59,009 nt of DNA from a virus. Position numbers and translations under genes: made by a program. The DNA is taken from positions 1 to 59,009 of IMG/VR virus record IMGVR_UViG_3300048063_000379. The stretch is one strand, 5' to 3'. Below the pieces are notes generated by a model. That model saw nothing but the letters and a program-made list of their open reading frames with translations. It was not told where the DNA came from and did no database searches. This document shows, one piece after another, positions 49,379 to 55,994 of the stretch (the stretch's first letter is position 1; each line of letters opens with the position of its first letter).

Positions 49379-50608
49379 TTATCTAAATGTGTAGTTTAAT
49401 CCGAATGTGCTATAGAAAAATTCCGAATCCCACATCCTTGTATATTCTCCTTCAACAAACAAACCTAACTTTCTACCAACTTTCCAACCTATGTTGGCTC
49501 CGAATTGGAAGTCATCCCATTGTTTGAATTGTGCGTCTTGAACTAGACCACCTTTACCCCAATTATCTCTATTACCATAATTAAAATCATCATCACCCAT
49601 TACATAAGTGTGAAATGGTAAGAGGTAATTACCGTAGACGTGTGCCCAAAATTTTGGTGTATAATGATAGAAATCAAAACCAACAACAGGTGAAACCAAA
49701 CCAAATTGTCCTATTTCATCCCACGCACCATTATTAAAATCGTTAATTAAGTCCCTGAAAACACCATCTCTAAACTCCAAATCTGAATCGGCAACTCTAT
49801 CACCATTCTCATTTAACCAAAACCAATCACTTCTTTCAACTTCTTCACCAGTAACTGGATCTATATAAGTTTCAGTATAAAATTGATCGGTGTATCCATT
49901 ATTGTAACCAAGAGTGTACCAAGGGTTTAATGGGTTACCATCTGCATCTTCCTCATTAACCCAAATTTCAAAAGGGTTATATCCGTAAGCCCTGTCATGA
50001 GTTCTGAAGATTGCACCTCCAGATAAAGAGAACTTTTTACCTATAGGTAGTCTTAATCTCGCTTCCGCTGATTGGTATTCGAAATCAAACGCCCCCTGTT
50101 TTCTACTTTCTAATTTTAATATGTGGTGTTTACCTGTATGTCTTATAAAATATCTACTATTGGTCCATACGTCACCTCTGTTACGTTCTTTTTCCCAATG
50201 GAATAGATATTCAAATCCCTTAACTGCTGATGTAGGTGCGGACAACGCTATTTGTCTTTCTCTATCAGCATTACCTGTCCAAAAGTTACCGGGTTTTCTT
50301 TCGTAATCAAATCTCGCTAATTTTCTAATACCGAAACCGATTCTATAATCAAATGGGTTATAATCCGTACCATCCACCACTTGTGGAATACTATATATAC
50401 TACCATTATCGTTTGTTCTTACAAAATATTCTTTTCTTGCTGGTTCATACGAGTTACGAATATCACCCGCACCATAGATTGTCCCATACTTTAAAAAATC
50501 ATTGTAAAATTCCTTAATAAAAGAGTCTTTTTTCTCTTTTTTACTTTCTTGTGCAAGCGAAGGTACCGCCCATAAAATGCACATTAATAAAACCATTATG
50601 TTTTTCAT
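49379..50608 (-). CDS. Outer-membrane beta-barrel protein
   Basis: 409 aa. The signal peptide 'MKNIMVLLMCILWAVPSLAQ' is followed by many aromatic amphipathic strands and the C-terminal 'STFGLNYTFR', the usual Bacteroidota barrel end. Segments such as 'RLRLPIGKKFSLSGGAIFRT' and 'FGANIGWKVGRKLGLFVEGE' are typical transmembrane hairpins. No TonB box or plug is seen. First gene of a three-gene minus-strand set directed to the envelope. It could act as a porin or alter phage receptors. Confidence 0.75.
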   Translation of the reverse strand: MKNIMVLLMCILWAVPSLAQESKKEKKDSFIKEFYNDFLKYGTIYGAGDIRNSYEPARKEYFVRTNDNGSIYSIPQVVDGTDYNPFDYRIGFGIRKLARFDYERKPGNFWTGNADRERQIALSAPTSAVKGFEYLFHWEKERNRGDVWTNSRYFIRHTGKHHILKLESRKQGAFDFEYQSAEARLRLPIGKKFSLSGGAIFRTHDRAYGYNPFEIWVNEEDADGNPLNPWYTLGYNNGYTDQFYTETYIDPVTGEEVERSDWFWLNENGDRVADSDLEFRDGVFRDLINDFNNGAWDEIGQFGLVSPVVGFDFYHYTPKFWAHVYGNYLLPFHTYVMGDDDFNYGNRDNWGKGGLVQDAQFKQWDDFQFGANIGWKVGRKLGLFVEGEYTRMWDSEFFYSTFGLNYTFR

Positions 50609-50659
50609 CTCTAAATAAAGTGTTTTTTAGTCATTATTTTTACTTTAATAATAAATATC

Positions 50660-50691
50660 TTGCGTTTATTAAAAAAATATTATTATATTTG
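50660..50691 (+). promoter_or_regulatory. Bacteroidota-type promoter
   Basis: TTG at 50660-50662, 21 bp, TATATTTG at 50684-50691. It reads into the small-gene cluster that starts at 50707. Confidence 0.65.
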
Positions 50692-50706
50692 TATAAATAT
50701 TTTTTT

Positions 50707-50871
50707 ATGAGCTACCAAGAAATAATTAAAAACTTAACACAGATAAAGGGTCTGTGTGATGATGATTGTCCAAGAATGGCGTCAGAAAGGATAAACTGGT
50801 TGATAAATGATATCAAAAAATACAAGGAAAAAGTATCTCTTTGGGATAGATTAACCTCATCTAATAAATAA
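50707..50871 (+). CDS. Small helical protein
   Basis: 54 aa from the ATG after the promoter. 'YQEIIKNLTQIKGLCDDDCP' and 'RINWLINDIKKYKEKV' form two probable helices with a Cys pair (CDDDC). First gene of a small-protein cluster. Confidence 0.55.
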   Translation: MSYQEIIKNLTQIKGLCDDDCPRMASERINWLINDIKKYKEKVSLWDRLTSSNK

Positions 50872-50874
50872 AAA

Positions 50875-50967
50875 ATGAAAAAAAGGTCTTCTTATAGTAT
50901 CCTATTCACGATATTTTTATTTCTTTATATACTCTCAAGAGTTATCAGATACATTGTAAACAATTAA
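50875..50967 (+). CDS. Single-pass membrane microprotein
   Basis: 30 aa: basic start (MKKRSSYS), then one hydrophobic helix (ILFTIFLFLYILSRVI). 3 nt after the preceding stop. Unknown. Confidence 0.5.
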   Translation: MKKRSSYSILFTIFLFLYILSRVIRYIVNN

Positions 50968-50984
50968 TAAATTAATATAAAATT

Positions 50985-51164
50985 ATGAAAAAAGTCAAAG
51001 ATTTTATGATGGTGTGGTATCCCGTGGTATTTGCATTCATATGTTTACTCTACTCAGTAGGGTTGGGTTTACTTGGTAGAACCGAGGAGGCACAGTATTC
51101 GGCACATTGGCCGGGAACAATTTTATTATTTGCATTAGTAATCAGACAAAGAAGAAACTCATGA
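50985..51164 (+). CDS. Small two-helix membrane protein
   Basis: 59 aa with a hydrophobic helix at about residues 9-30 and a second at 44-55 (WPGTILLFALVI), and a basic end (RQRRNS). ATGA overlap with the next gene. Could be a holin-like or host-takeover membrane protein. Confidence 0.5.
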   Translation: MKKVKDFMMVWYPVVFAFICLLYSVGLGLLGRTEEAQYSAHWPGTILLFALVIRQRRNS

Positions 51165-51400
51165 GTGTAGCAATGTTTGTAATTGGGTTTGTGATATTCT
51201 CAGCGTATGTATATTTTCTGATTTGGAATATATACTATGGATCCAAAAAACAAAGAGAAGAAAATTATCCTAATATCCCCGATGTTATGGATATGGATGG
51301 GATGGGGAACTTTAGTAGATTCCCAACTGACGATATCAAAATAGAAGAACGTAAATTAAAAAGAAAAAAATATGAAACTTTACGACGTACCAAGAAATAG
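51161..51400 (+). CDS. Single-pass membrane protein with charged tail
   Basis: 79 aa from the ATG overlapping the previous stop. One helix (about residues 4-24, AMFVIGFVIFSAYVYFLIW), then a polar tail ending in 'ERKLKRKKYETLRRTKK'. The tail overlaps the next gene by 29 nt. Unknown. Confidence 0.55.
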   Translation: MSVAMFVIGFVIFSAYVYFLIWNIYYGSKKQREENYPNIPDVMDMDGMGNFSRFPTDDIKIEERKLKRKKYETLRRTKK

Positions 51401-51572
51401 TAGAATTAAAGTGATCAGTGATGTTAAGGTTCCACCCGCAGCACCACATATCGAGGAACAGGAAGAACTTAATTTCAGATCCATAGATGGAATGTATAGT
51501 TATTGTACACGAGACAATGGTGAGGTGGTTCATTTGGTTGCTTGGGCGGATGTTGAAGTCATAAATAAGTAA
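51372..51572 (+). CDS. Small conserved-looking phage protein
   Basis: 66 aa. 'KLYDVPRNSRIKVISDVKVP' starts a short beta fold, and 'DGMYSYCTRDNGEVVHLVAW' resembles a repeated theme in small phage proteins of unknown role. Soluble, slightly acidic. Confidence 0.6.
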   Translation: MKLYDVPRNSRIKVISDVKVPPAAPHIEEQEELNFRSIDGMYSYCTRDNGEVVHLVAWADVEVINK

Positions 51573-51592
51573 ATTAAACTATTTATAGTATT

Positions 51593-51763
51593 ATGATAGA
51601 ATTTTTTAGACATATATTTGGATTTTGTGGTGAACACTTTCACCCAAATGTATGGACCGCAATGGCATCGGCCCCGATCATTGCAACAACAGTACACTAC
51701 ATAAAATGTAAGTGTGGTGGTTGGTTCTTTCATAAGAAGAGTTGTGATGAGAAAAATAATTAA
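51593..51763 (+). CDS. Small Cys/His membrane-associated protein
   Basis: 56 aa. 'FFRHIFGFCGEHFHPNVW' holds a Cys and three His, then one weakly hydrophobic helix, and 'KCKCGGWFFHKKSC' holds three more Cys. A metal site is likely. A TATTTATA motif lies just upstream. It overlaps the next lipoprotein gene by 17 nt. Confidence 0.55.
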   Translation: MIEFFRHIFGFCGEHFHPNVWTAMASAPIIATTVHYIKCKCGGWFFHKKSCDEKNN

Positions 51764-51959
51764 AATATCCCTGTTATTCTTATTGGTATTGAGTTTTACT
51801 TCTTGTGCATGTTATCATTGTCCAAGAGTATACAAAGATCGTAGTGTCCCAACCGGCATACATGTACCCCTCAAAAAGAATACAAAACAAAACAAGTACG
51901 GACCAAAAAAACCGTATTATGGTAAACCTGAAAAAAGAACCAGGTTAAGACCTTGGTAA
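51747..51959 (+). CDS. Small basic lipoprotein
   Basis: 70 aa. The signal 'MRKIIKISLLFLLVLSFTSC' has a lipobox FTS|C at Cys20. The mature part is basic and Pro/Lys-rich (KKPYYGKPEKRTRLRPW), unlike the acidic mature part of the lipoprotein at 42114. It may sit on the periplasmic face of a membrane. Confidence 0.65.
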   Translation: MRKIIKISLLFLLVLSFTSCACYHCPRVYKDRSVPTGIHVPLKKNTKQNKYGPKKPYYGKPEKRTRLRPW

Positions 51960-51993
51960 TTACCTAAACTATTTAATCTTAGACCCCTAAAAC

Positions 51994-52026
51994 TTGACTT
52001 TTCCGTTGTTTTTAGTTATATTTTTG
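51994..52026 (+). promoter_or_regulatory. Possible Bacteroidota-type promoter (wide spacing)
   Basis: TTG at 51994-51996, 22 bp, TATTTTTG at 52019-52026. Spacing is at the upper edge of the range, so this is weaker than the other sites. 35 nt before the TTG start at 52062. Confidence 0.4.
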
Positions 52027-52061
52027 TATACTTATATTAATACAATAATAATATCTAAAAA

Positions 52062-52331
52062 TTGAGAAATAAATTGTTCGACAACTTCGATACACCTTCC
52101 GAATTTTATAATTTTGATGATGAATTTAGACAAAGTTTAGACAACTCGTACGATATATTTACGGGTAGAAGGACTTATGTTGAAATCATTTGCAATTCTG
52201 AAAAACCTCACTTCTTTTTCTTTGAACCTACTGAGACACCTTCTAAAGAGGATATCGAGGATCTTATATACATATATGAAGACTATGAGGAATACGAAAG
52301 ATGTGGAGAACTAATGAATTTAATAAAATAG
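52062..52331 (+). CDS. Small acidic protein, TTG start
   Basis: 89 aa, with TTG as the most plausible start since no ATG lies nearby. 'NSYDIFTGRRTYVEIICNSEKP' forms a strand region, and the C-terminal helix is acidic. Soluble. Unknown. Confidence 0.5.
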   Translation: MRNKLFDNFDTPSEFYNFDDEFRQSLDNSYDIFTGRRTYVEIICNSEKPHFFFFEPTETPSKEDIEDLIYIYEDYEEYERCGELMNLIK

Positions 52332-52335
52332 TTAA

Positions 52336-52527
52336 TTGAAAGATAAGATAATAGATAAATTAGTTACTGGTATCCTAATCGTATTAGTTATTTTAATTGT
52401 TGGGGACTATATGATCGCCTATAGCGAGAATAGACCAATAAACGAAAAAATAATTGATTTAATCCACATAACCATCGCAGGTTTAATTGGAATTATAGGT
52501 ACTTATTATGGTATGAAAAACAAATAA
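52336..52527 (+). CDS. Small two-helix membrane protein (holin-like topology)
   Basis: 63 aa, TTG start. Two hydrophobic helices (about residues 10-27 and 43-59) joined by a short charged loop, ending in a basic 'YGMKNK'. This is a class II holin-like topology but is not proof. 4 nt after the preceding stop. Confidence 0.5.
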   Translation: MKDKIIDKLVTGILIVLVILIVGDYMIAYSENRPINEKIIDLIHITIAGLIGIIGTYYGMKNK

Positions 52528-52528
52528 A

Positions 52529-52684
52529 ATGAGATCACAATTCCTACAAAAATTAATAGAAAAGTTTCCGAATGATTATCAGTTAGGTCAGGCAATTAGA
52601 AAGTATCACCGATTGAGGTCAGGGGGAAAAATAAAACCAGAATGTGAGAAGATTGTATTAAGATCAACCTTCGACGATAACTAA
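52529..52684 (+). CDS. Small basic protein
   Basis: 51 aa, basic: 'QLGQAIRKYHRLRSGGKIKP' could bind nucleic acid. The ATG is one base after the preceding stop. Unknown. Confidence 0.45.
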   Translation: MRSQFLQKLIEKFPNDYQLGQAIRKYHRLRSGGKIKPECEKIVLRSTFDDN

Positions 52685-52692
52685 GTAAAAAA

Positions 52693-52836
52693 ATGAGTCA
52701 CGAACAACAAACTAATGGAACTCCTCAACTACAAGGAGAAAGAAACTCTTTCAATCAGAAAGTAGGTTCTTATAGTATATTGGGTAGAACTAAGAAAGTT
52801 CTATGGTCTAATAGACGTAGGTGGAGAAACATATAG
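52693..52836 (+). CDS. Small basic protein
   Basis: 47 aa: a Gln/Asn-rich start followed by a basic C-terminus (GRTKKVLWSNRRRWRNI). Unknown. A hairpin (ATGTC...GACAT, near 52849-52873) follows in the spacer. Confidence 0.4.
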   Translation: MSHEQQTNGTPQLQGERNSFNQKVGSYSILGRTKKVLWSNRRRWRNI

Positions 52837-52924
52837 AAATGTCAAATGTCTCCTTTACTAATAGAGGGACATGGTTAGTACTCTTGAGTACATAATATTA
52901 GGATTAAATACATTTAAATATAAT

Positions 52925-53716
52925 ATGGGAAATTGGTTTAAAAAGGCGGGAAAAACTATTAAAAAGTCTGCCGATAAGGCCGCAGATAAGGTTAAGGATA
53001 CAACCAACACCGTTGCGAAAGAAACTACTAATGCGGCGAACACCGTTGCGAAAGAAACTACTAAGGTAGCTAACACAGTTGCCAAAACAACTACAAATAT
53101 TTATACTGACTCTAAAAAGGCAGTGGTGAAAACAACTAACGTAGTTGCTAAAAACACTGAAGAGGCTGCGAAACAAGGATTGGATGTTGCATCTGATACT
53201 TGGAAGGAAGGAAGTTCACAAGTAATTGAGTTTTCAAAAGATGGGTTAGAGGCAATCGAGGACGCTGCGGAGGCGACAGTCGATTGGTTAGATGAGAATG
53301 CATGTTACATCGGATTAAATATGGCATTAACAACAGGTTGTGTTGCGTACTTCACACCTAAACCGGCACCTGCAGATCCAGGTACTGTGACATCAACTAC
53401 TATTAGTGCAACCATGTTGGGTGCGATCGCGTCAGTTGGTCAGAAAGTTGCGATAATGGTGGTCTCCAAAGAGGTTGGTAAACTTTTGGCGGATGGTATA
53501 TTTTTAATACCTGGTGTGAAAGGAAAATGTGATAAGGAATTATTGACAAGAGTTCTCACTAATGTGATTGCTAAGTCGAATCCTATATATACCACAGCCG
53601 CGTTATCAACACCAGCAGGGGTTGGTTTGTTTGTTGGGTCAGTAGTTTCACCGATAGTGGCAACACTAATTTGTGAGGGAGTGGTACCAAATGGGTTCTC
53701 TAAATTAGACGATTAA
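52925..53716 (+). CDS. LEA-like 11-mer repeat protein with hydrophobic C-terminal domain
   Basis: 263 aa from the Met of 'MGNWFKKAGKTIKKSADKAA'; the frame extends upstream through a spacer. Residues ~10-85 are amphipathic helical 11-mers (NTVAKETTNAA-type), as in LEA/apolipoprotein-like or phasin-like proteins. Residues ~86-130 are a linker, and the C-terminal ~120 residues have three hydrophobic, Gly/Ala-rich helices (SATMLGAIASVGQKVAIMVV, STPAGVGLFVGSVVSPIVAT). The fusion could bind a membrane through the repeats and insert the tail, i.e. a membrane-shaping or pore-type role; speculative. Two Cys bracket the linker. Confidence 0.6.
   Translation: MGNWFKKAGKTIKKSADKAADKVKDTTNTVAKETTNAANTVAKETTKVANTVAKTTTNIYTDSKKAVVKTTNVVAKNTEEAAKQGLDVASDTWKEGSSQVIEFSKDGLEAIEDAAEATVDWLDENACYIGLNMALTTGCVAYFTPKPAPADPGTVTSTTISATMLGAIASVGQKVAIMVVSKEVGKLLADGIFLIPGVKGKCDKELLTRVLTNVIAKSNPIYTTAALSTPAGVGLFVGSVVSPIVATLICEGVVPNGFSKLDD
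53006..53104 (+). repeat. 33-bp tandem repeat encoding LEA-like 11-mers
   Basis: A 25-bp string (AACACCGTTGCGAAAG...) occurs identically at 53006-53030 and 53039-53063, and again diverged near 53072, with period 33 bp. The period equals 11 codons, matching the amphipathic 11-mer, so the array is a recent in-frame duplication. Confidence 0.75.
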
Positions 53717-53745
53717 AAAAAAATATAAATATTTTTATTATTTTA

Positions 53746-53776
53746 TTGATTTAATAAAAAATGTTTTATATATTTG
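53746..53776 (+). promoter_or_regulatory. Promoter of structured RNA
   Basis: TTG at 53746-53748, 20 bp, TATATTTG at 53769-53776. It reads directly into the non-coding region beginning ~53783, with no start codon placed to use it for a protein. Confidence 0.75.
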
Positions 53777-53782
53777 TACCAA

Positions 53783-54287
53783 CAAAAGGGATAGGTTGAA
53801 CAAAACGATACCGATTGACCCCTAACGTTCTTTAAAATATTGAAAAGAGGCAGGATTAAGATTGATCATCAATATCCTGAGTGTATGGGAGAATAAATCT
53901 TTGTGAAAGGGGATTAATCCACACTGACAGTAGACACGTTCTACTATTTTTGCTGAGGTTCGCAAGACTGATGTAAAGATATCTTGACAAAGAAGAAGTG
54001 GTAGACATTACACAAGCTAAACAGCTTACTTTCAAACTCATTGTGAGACGGTCGAAAGATCAAACTCATCTTGTGACTGAATAACCCTTCTGTTCGGGGG
54101 TAAGGTAAACTATAAGGGGTTGTACCCGCATCGTAGGATTAACACTCCGAAAATGAATCAATGTAAAAATTGGTATAGTTGTATGAGTATAAAACACGAC
54201 AGAATGATCTTCCTTGGATAGCATACCGAGGTATACATCCTCTTTTTTATAATAAACCCTTTTCCGGTAACGGTTAAGGGTTTTTTT
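53783..54287 (+). ncRNA. Large structured non-coding RNA, family not recognised
   Basis: About 505 nt between a promoter and an intrinsic terminator, with no plausible coding frame on the plus strand. Local helices include: CAGGAT/ATCCTG enclosing ATTGA-TCA-TCAAT (53851-53879); AGTG..TGG/CCA-CACT enclosing AATC..TTT-GTG-AAA..GATT (53880-53925); AGTAGA-loop-TCTACT (53929-53945); AAGCT-AAAC-AGCTT (54014-54027); CTCA-TTG-TGAG (54037-54047); GGTC-GAAA-GATC (54050-54061); GGGT-TGT-ACCC (54117-54127); GGAT-ATAC-CGAG-GTAT-ATCC (54216-54240). GC content is higher than in flanking spacers. It does not fit RNase P, tmRNA or 6S landmarks by eye. Role unknown. Confidence 0.72.
54254..54287 (+). terminator. 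Terminator of structured RNA
   Basis: AAACCCTT / AAGGGTTT outer stem (54254-54261 with 54276-54283), a TT/TT internal loop, a CCG/CGG inner stem and a GTAA tetraloop, followed by T residues. A strong intrinsic terminator. Confidence 0.88.
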
Positions 54288-54320
54288 ATGCAATAATATT
54301 AAAGAATTTCAATTATAATT

Positions 54321-54350
54321 TTGTATATCCTAAAAAATATACTATATTTG
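54321..54350 (+). promoter_or_regulatory. Bacteroidota-type promoter
   Basis: TTG at 54321-54323, 19 bp, TATATTTG at 54343-54350, 14 nt before the ATG at 54365, restarting transcription after the RNA gene. Confidence 0.7.
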
Positions 54351-54364
54351 GTGAAATTAAAAGT

Positions 54365-54556
54365 ATGAAAATTTTTGCAGTAAAAAACGGTATAAGATAT
54401 TTCAGAGAACGATTAGAGTCTACAGACAATAAAGACAGAAAGGTCTACTATAGAAACGAAATTTATAGGTTGGAAGAAAAACTGTATAATTTACAATTTA
54501 AAGAAGAAGAAAAACATTATGGTGAAATTATTCAGGAACGAGAAGGGTCAGATTAA
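54365..54556 (+). CDS. Small helical/coiled-coil protein
   Basis: 63 aa, highly charged. 'NGIRYFRERLESTDNKDRKV' and 'NEIYRLEEKLYNLQFKEEEK' predict a helical hairpin. It overlaps the next gene by 38 nt. Unknown. Confidence 0.5.
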   Translation: MKIFAVKNGIRYFRERLESTDNKDRKVYYRNEIYRLEEKLYNLQFKEEEKHYGEIIQEREGSD

Positions 54557-54710
54557 ATTATTAGAAGGTCAGGTAGAACTTGTGGGTTCAGACGGTAAAA
54601 AGATACGACACCACCCAACTAAATTCTCAATATGTGGGTGCGGAAAAAGTAAAACAATATTATGTGATGGTTCACACAAACCAAAAGAAGATGAAAGTAA
54701 AGAAAATTGA
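54519..54710 (+). CDS. CDGSH-type iron-sulfur protein
   Basis: 63 aa. 'FSICGCGKSKTILCDGSHKP' carries Cys39, Cys41, Cys49 and His53 in the order C-x-C ... C-D-G-S-H, the 3Cys/1His ligand set of mitoNEET-like [2Fe-2S] proteins. The loop between C41 and C49 is one residue shorter than usual and lacks the common Pro. The N-terminal half is a small beta region. It could transfer electrons or clusters. It overlaps both neighbours. Confidence 0.8.
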   Translation: MVKLFRNEKGQIKLLEGQVELVGSDGKKIRHHPTKFSICGCGKSKTILCDGSHKPKEDESKEN

Positions 54711-54972
54711 TACACCATTAGAGGTTGTTTCCAAAGAAGTACAACGATGGATAGACAAAACAGAAGATGAGAACGCAAAGTTTCCTCTTCATGCGGTCTT
54801 AGAAATAATTAAAACCTTATCTGTGGAAGAAGAAAAGTTTGCGGGTAAAATGTACGACTATGGTGCAAGTGGTCGATATGGATATACCACAGGTAGAAAG
54901 TTTTATAAATCTGAATTTTTGGGTCATGGGAAAGAAGAAAACAACAAAATTGAAGAGTTGGGAGTTCGTTAA
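54691..54972 (+). CDS. Small phage protein of unknown function
   Basis: 93 aa from the ATG inside the CDGSH gene. 'VVSKEVQRWIDKTEDENAKF' and 'EKFAGKMYDYGASGRYGYTTG' suggest a helix followed by a loop with aromatic residues. Overlaps the next gene by 47 nt. No family recognised. Confidence 0.5.
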   Translation: MKVKKIDTPLEVVSKEVQRWIDKTEDENAKFPLHAVLEIIKTLSVEEEKFAGKMYDYGASGRYGYTTGRKFYKSEFLGHGKEENNKIEELGVR

Positions 54973-55111
54973 AGATAAAAAACACTCTTTAACGACATTA
55001 AGTGAATGGGATGATCCCTCACAATTTTATTACCAATTTGATGGATATATGTACTATCCCGCAGTTTCTAAACATGATCTGGATATGTTGTATAGGTCCC
55101 CAAACACATGA
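54926..55111 (+). CDS. Small protein of unknown function
   Basis: 61 aa from the ATG within the previous gene: 'MGKKKTTKLKSWEFVKDKKH' is basic, then 'DPSQFYYQFDGYMYYP' is aromatic. Unknown. Confidence 0.45.
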   Translation: MGKKKTTKLKSWEFVKDKKHSLTTLSEWDDPSQFYYQFDGYMYYPAVSKHDLDMLYRSPNT

Positions 55112-55169
55112 CTTTACATCATCAATTATTTTACTTAAGTTAAGGTAAGAATCTTAAATTGTATAAATT

Positions 55170-55334
55170 ATGAATCACTGGTTAAATGAGGGGAGACAAA
55201 TCCTTGATGAAAAACAAATAGATCAATATAATAAAATAGAGAGAAGACCTACATTGGGTTGTTTGATCGTAGTTGGAGGGACGATCATGTTTTGGTCATT
55301 TGTTTATTGGGTTTATCTATTATTCACCACATAA
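55170..55334 (+). CDS. Small single-pass membrane protein
   Basis: 54 aa: a ~28-residue charged N-terminus followed by one long hydrophobic helix (LGCLIVVGGTIMFWSFVYWV). ATG after an A/T-rich leader. Unknown role at the membrane. Confidence 0.5.
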   Translation: MNHWLNEGRQILDEKQIDQYNKIERRPTLGCLIVVGGTIMFWSFVYWVYLLFTT

Positions 55335-55335
55335 T

Positions 55336-55366
55336 TTGATTTATTATAAAATTTTATTTATATTTT
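55336..55366 (+). promoter_or_regulatory. Bacteroidota-type promoter
   Basis: TTG at 55336-55338, 20 bp, TATATTTT at 55359-55366, 20 nt before the ATG at 55387. Confidence 0.6.
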
Positions 55367-55386
55367 AATAACAACACCAAAGAGAG

Positions 55387-55710
55387 ATGAGAAAATGGTA
55401 TAGAAATTTGGATTCCGTAGGTTTATTATTAACAATAATGTTATTGTTTTTCATTATAGTGTATTCGGGAATACAATTTAATCAGGGAGAACCTGAGATA
55501 GTTGTAAAAGAACGTCAGATCTTTAAAACCGACACAATTTATATAGAGCAACTAATAAACTTAGATAGGTTAGATAGTATAGAAGAGATATTATACTACG
55601 AAGTCATCGAGGACCAACTTTATCTATATACAAAGAAAGACTCTATTAGGGATGAGATTGAAAGATGGAACTACATAAGAAGTTTAGATCCTGAAGGGTG
55701 GGAACAATGA
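55387..55710 (+). CDS. Membrane-anchored coiled-coil protein
   Basis: 107 aa. One N-terminal helix (about residues 9-29, SVGLLLTIMLLFFIIVYSGI), then a polar domain with 'LINLDRLDSIEEILYYEVIE' likely to form a coiled coil. With a positive N-terminus, the polar part should be periplasmic. ATGA overlap with the next gene. Confidence 0.55.
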   Translation: MRKWYRNLDSVGLLLTIMLLFFIIVYSGIQFNQGEPEIVVKERQIFKTDTIYIEQLINLDRLDSIEEILYYEVIEDQLYLYTKKDSIRDEIERWNYIRSLDPEGWEQ

Positions 55711-55820
55711 GTGAAAAGGTACCTTACGAACCAAAATGTAAGAAATGTGGTAAGATATTACCATTGGGTTTAGGTTTAACAGTAGTTTGTATAGAATGTA
55801 TAATAAAAAGACCAAAATAA
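55707..55820 (+). CDS. Zinc-ribbon microprotein
   Basis: 37 aa: C-x2-C at 11 and 14 (PKCKKCGKILP) and a second C-x2-C near 28-31 (VVCIECII), the four-Cys zinc-ribbon layout. Starts inside the previous stop. Unknown. Confidence 0.55.
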   Translation: MSEKVPYEPKCKKCGKILPLGLGLTVVCIECIIKRPK

Positions 55821-55831
55821 ATTAATGAACT

Positions 55832-55984
55832 ATGGCAAAATTTAAATTCACAACAAAGAGCGGTACTCATGTTTCCGCATGTGAAACTAACACCGAAGAG
55901 AAAGCGTGGTTATGGATCTCTAAAGTTAAAGACCTAACCCTAAAACAATCGAAAGATTTGTATAATATTAAAAAATTAGATTAA
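55832..55984 (+). CDS. Small soluble protein
   Basis: 50 aa. 'KFKFTTKSGTHVSACETNTE' forms strands, and 'EEKAWLWISKVKDL' is a helix. One Cys. Unknown. Confidence 0.5.
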   Translation: MAKFKFTTKSGTHVSACETNTEEKAWLWISKVKDLTLKQSKDLYNIKKLD

Positions 55985-55994
55985 ATAAAAACAA

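Noticed and set aside
52990-53110. CRISPR-like array in the 33-bp repeat
   Set aside because: The repeats are in-frame, directly adjacent without unique spacers, and encode an 11-residue amphipathic motif.
53783-54287. tmRNA, RNase P RNA or a tRNA cluster
   Set aside because: No tRNA-like acceptor ends, tag reading frame, CCA end or RNase P core motifs could be found by eye; no cloverleaf fits.
53856-54293. Two minus-strand reading frames in the RNA region
   Set aside because: They lie inside the structured RNA, have no promoter or ribosome context on that strand and show no protein pattern; chance frames.
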